The position numbers and the translations under genes were made by a program. This document shows, piece by piece, positions 62,273 through 64,000 of a DNA stretch of 64,000 bases. The notes under the pieces were generated by a model. That model had not been told where the DNA came from. It made no database searches and saw nothing but the letters and a program-made list of their open reading frames with translations. The DNA lies in assembly GCA_018268785.1 (NCBI GenBank), contig JAFDVY010000005.1:1-64000 (forward strand). The letters are read 5' to 3'. Each line of letters starts with the position of its first letter. Position 1 is the stretch's first letter. The stretch comes from Acidobacteriota bacterium. GTDB lineage: Bacteria > Acidobacteriota > Terriglobia > Acidiferrales > UBA7541.

Positions 62273-62528
62273 GGGTTACCTCGCCCTGCCATCCATTCGG
62301 GATTTGATTGTCTCATCGCATCCGTCTCGCGCCCGTAACTTCCCGGCCCCAGCTTTCTTCTTCATCATATTTTCCTCACCCACCAATGTTTAGGCTGGCT
62401 CTAATCGATCGAGACATATTTTCTACTAGTCCTAATGAACACCGCCGCGTACAAAGGTGGTGAAGATACAGAACGGCGAGGCAAGCTTTCGCCGGCTGGC
62501 TGCCCTGAAGGAAAAGTGAGGAAGTCCA

Positions 62529-63017
62529 ATGAACGAGAGAGCGATTCAGATAACACAGCCCGACGTGGAAAAACTGAGGAAGCTGATCGAGACTCGCACC
62601 AAGACGGGCACACGCGACCAGGAAAATCTCAAAATGCTTGCAAAAGAGCTGGAGCGCGCCGAAATCGTGCCCGCGAATGAGATCTCCGCGGACGCCGTCA
62701 CCATGAACTCGCATGTCCTAGTGCGCGACCTCAACAGCGGCGTCGAGTCGGCCTATACGCTGGTCTTCCCCCCGGATGCCGACATTGCACAAGGCAAGAT
62801 CTCCATTCTCGCTCCGATAGGCACCGCTCTTTTGGGATACCGCGAGGGTGATGAAATCGAATGGCCGACTCCCGGTGGATGGCGGCGTCTGAAAGTCGCC
62901 AAGGTGGTGTACCAGCCCGAAGCCGCCGGCGATGAACCCGGTCATTCCGTGAGCCACTATCGGCCGGCACAGAAAACACAACAACGCTTCTGCGGCCCTC
63001 AGTTTGCTTCGCTTTGA
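62529..63017 (+). CDS. GreA/Rnk-family transcription elongation or regulator protein
   Basis: A 162-residue protein. A short N-terminal helical part (QITQPDVEKLRKLIETRTKT; LKMLAKELERAEIV) precedes a C-terminal GreA_GreB-type FKBP-like domain (YTLVFPPDADIAQGKISILA; LLGYREGDEIEWPTPGGWRRLKV). The short coiled-coil suggests Rnk (nucleoside diphosphate kinase regulator) more than GreA, which needs a longer tip. GAGGAAG precedes the ATG. It heads the run leading to the Glu dehydrogenase. Confidence 0.85.
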   Translation: MNERAIQITQPDVEKLRKLIETRTKTGTRDQENLKMLAKELERAEIVPANEISADAVTMNSHVLVRDLNSGVESAYTLVFPPDADIAQGKISILAPIGTALLGYREGDEIEWPTPGGWRRLKVAKVVYQPEAAGDEPGHSVSHYRPAQKTQQRFCGPQFASL

Positions 63018-63043
63018 GACCTATCGAAAGGAATGGAACCGCC

Positions 63044-63667
63044 ATGAACACAGAAATCCTGGAGCAGGTGCAACAAGAGATTCAATCGAAATCCCCGGTG
63101 GAATTTTTTGAACTTTCGGCGCTTCGCGACGACTCTGCCGTTGACGAGACCGCGGTTTTGACAGCGCCTGCGCCTATTGACGAATGGGACGTGTTCGTTG
63201 AGTTCACTCTCATCGCCCCCATTTCGCTCAGCACGCAACCATTTATCGAAAACTGGAGTCTGGTGGAGGGCAAGCGCGTTCGCGACATCGAGCAGGAACT
63301 CCGCGCCGAGGGCTGGCATTTCTTTTACATCGTCCCGGACTTGCGGAGCACCGCGATAGCTCGTCGCCCGGAGATCGCAATCCGCAGAGCGCTTGCCGGG
63401 ATCTTCCAAAGCGCCACCCGGCAGGGCTTGAATACCGTGGAGATCGCTTCGCTTCGGACCAGGCGAGTCTTCGGAGTCCATCGAGCCGAAGTAGTCGCAA
63501 GGCTCCGGCATATTCAAGAGAGTCCCTATCTTTTCCAAACTAACGAGGAAATGCACCAGCGCATGCAGCAGGAAGATCCAACACCCCGAACGATGCCGCT
63601 GACACACGGTTTCGTCGGCCGTAGTTACGCCGAACTGCACGCCATCCTGGCAGGGAGAACGCAATGA
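63044..63667 (+). CDS. Hypothetical protein preceding a Glu dehydrogenase
   Basis: A 207-residue soluble protein opening MNTEILEQVQQEIQSKSPVE, with acidic strands (DEWDVFVEFTLIAPISLSTQ), a middle segment (RDIEQELRAEGWHFFYIVPD) and a helical Arg-rich C-terminal half. No recognised family. The ATG at 63044 follows AAAGGAA. Its stop overlaps the start of the next gene by ATGA, so it is coupled to the dehydrogenase. Function unknown. Confidence 0.6.
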   Translation: MNTEILEQVQQEIQSKSPVEFFELSALRDDSAVDETAVLTAPAPIDEWDVFVEFTLIAPISLSTQPFIENWSLVEGKRVRDIEQELRAEGWHFFYIVPDLRSTAIARRPEIAIRRALAGIFQSATRQGLNTVEIASLRTRRVFGVHRAEVVARLRHIQESPYLFQTNEEMHQRMQQEDPTPRTMPLTHGFVGRSYAELHAILAGRTQ

Positions 63668-64000
63668 CTGGCATGATGAAAACTGAAACGCTCGCCGAGG
63701 GGCAACAAATGGGTCACCTGGCGAATCCTCGCGAAATCGTGGACTACAACTTCGATGTCGCCGCCCGGTCTCTGGGATTGAGCGAGTCGCAGAAAGGGCT
63801 CCTCAAGGAACCCTTCCGGGAAATCAAAGTGAAACTCCCCGTCCGCATGGACGACGGTACTGTCCGAATCTTCCAGGGATACCGCGTGCAGCACAACGGC
63901 GCGCGTGGTCCGTTCAAGGGCGGAATCCGTTACAGCCCGGACGTCAACGAACATGAAGTTCGGGCGCTGGCCGAAGCCATGACTTGGAAGACAGCTCTGG
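63664..64000 (+). CDS. Glutamate (Glu/Leu/Phe/Val) dehydrogenase, N-terminal part
   Basis: The first 112 residues, cut by the right edge. YNFDVAARSLGLSESQKGLL is followed by REIKVKLPVRMDDGTVRIF, YRVQHNGARGPFKGGIRYSP and ALAEAMTWKTAL, the Glu dehydrogenase dimerisation domain with the GGI(R)-x-P substrate loop. The NAD(P)-binding half lies beyond the window. It overlaps the preceding gene by 4 bases. It interconverts glutamate and 2-oxoglutarate, linking nitrogen and carbon metabolism. Confidence 0.9.
   Translation, partial: MTGMMKTETLAEGQQMGHLANPREIVDYNFDVAARSLGLSESQKGLLKEPFREIKVKLPVRMDDGTVRIFQGYRVQHNGARGPFKGGIRYSPDVNEHEVRALAEAMTWKTAL

Overview
The window reads as a stretch of chromosome from a Gram-negative, moderately GC-rich bacterium, most likely a member of the Acidobacteriota. 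LpxC, TonB-type, LolA-like and GWxTD proteins point to a diderm envelope. The mix of GWxTD, DUF4097, VOC/PadR, soluble Ser/Thr kinase, CtpA-YibQ, class II NrdJ and many secreted proteins of unknown function is typical of that phylum. This is inference from gene families; there is no rRNA or tRNA here to settle it. I saw no phage, transposase or CRISPR array. The mobile-looking content consists of short palindromic repeats.

Layout. 1-3.7 kb: a periplasmic module (Tat-exported phosphoesterase, type 1 copper cupredoxin, DUF2231 membrane protein) divergent from an ECF sigma / anti-sigma pair. 3.9-6.5 kb: membrane and secreted proteins, including a retropepsin-like/NTF2-like fusion. 6.7-11.8 kb: a signal-less periplasmic-binding-protein homologue, a redoxin-like protein coupled to a cytochrome c / PHM-like / TPR protein, and a C45-type Ntn hydrolase. 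11.8-16.2 kb: two secreted unknowns and two tandem MacB-type permeases. 16.2-19.1 kb: a palindrome-rich spacer, then a DUF4097 protein, a kinase and a secreted tyrosine phosphatase. 19.1-23 kb: class II ribonucleotide reductase with a long leader containing a consensus promoter and an NrdR-box-like site. 23-31 kb: TonB-domain protein, SPFH protein, M48 and CPBP proteases, a CGNR regulator and DUF1223. 31-38.8 kb: YibQ and an S41 paralogue lacking its catalytic dyad, then lpxC, glmU and an nfeD-SPFH operon. 39-46.7 kb: the purine run purQ-purL-purF-lepB-lepB-purM, in which purL carries two in-frame low-complexity insertions. 47-52.5 kb: a large SPFH protein, an orphan Imm50-like protein, a Cdd1-PadR operon divergent from a glyoxalase-like gene with a near-perfect operator, and an M28 peptidase. 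52.7-60.7 kb: GWxTD protein, purN, tyrS, two FAD oxidoreductases, a Tat-exported asparaginase-like Ntn hydrolase and a deoxynucleoside kinase. 60.9-64 kb: a membrane protein, a frameshifted TMEM175-like channel gene, a GreA/Rnk factor, an unknown and the start of a Glu dehydrogenase.

No single large unknown defence or biosynthetic system stands out. The best leads are the palindromes inside purL and the wider GTAGCG-palindrome family, the apparently dead CtpA-like protein next to YibQ, the redoxin/PHM-like pair with its hydrolase neighbour, the PadR operator embedded in two face-to-face promoters, and the shared NrdR-like box before nrdJ and an SPFH gene.
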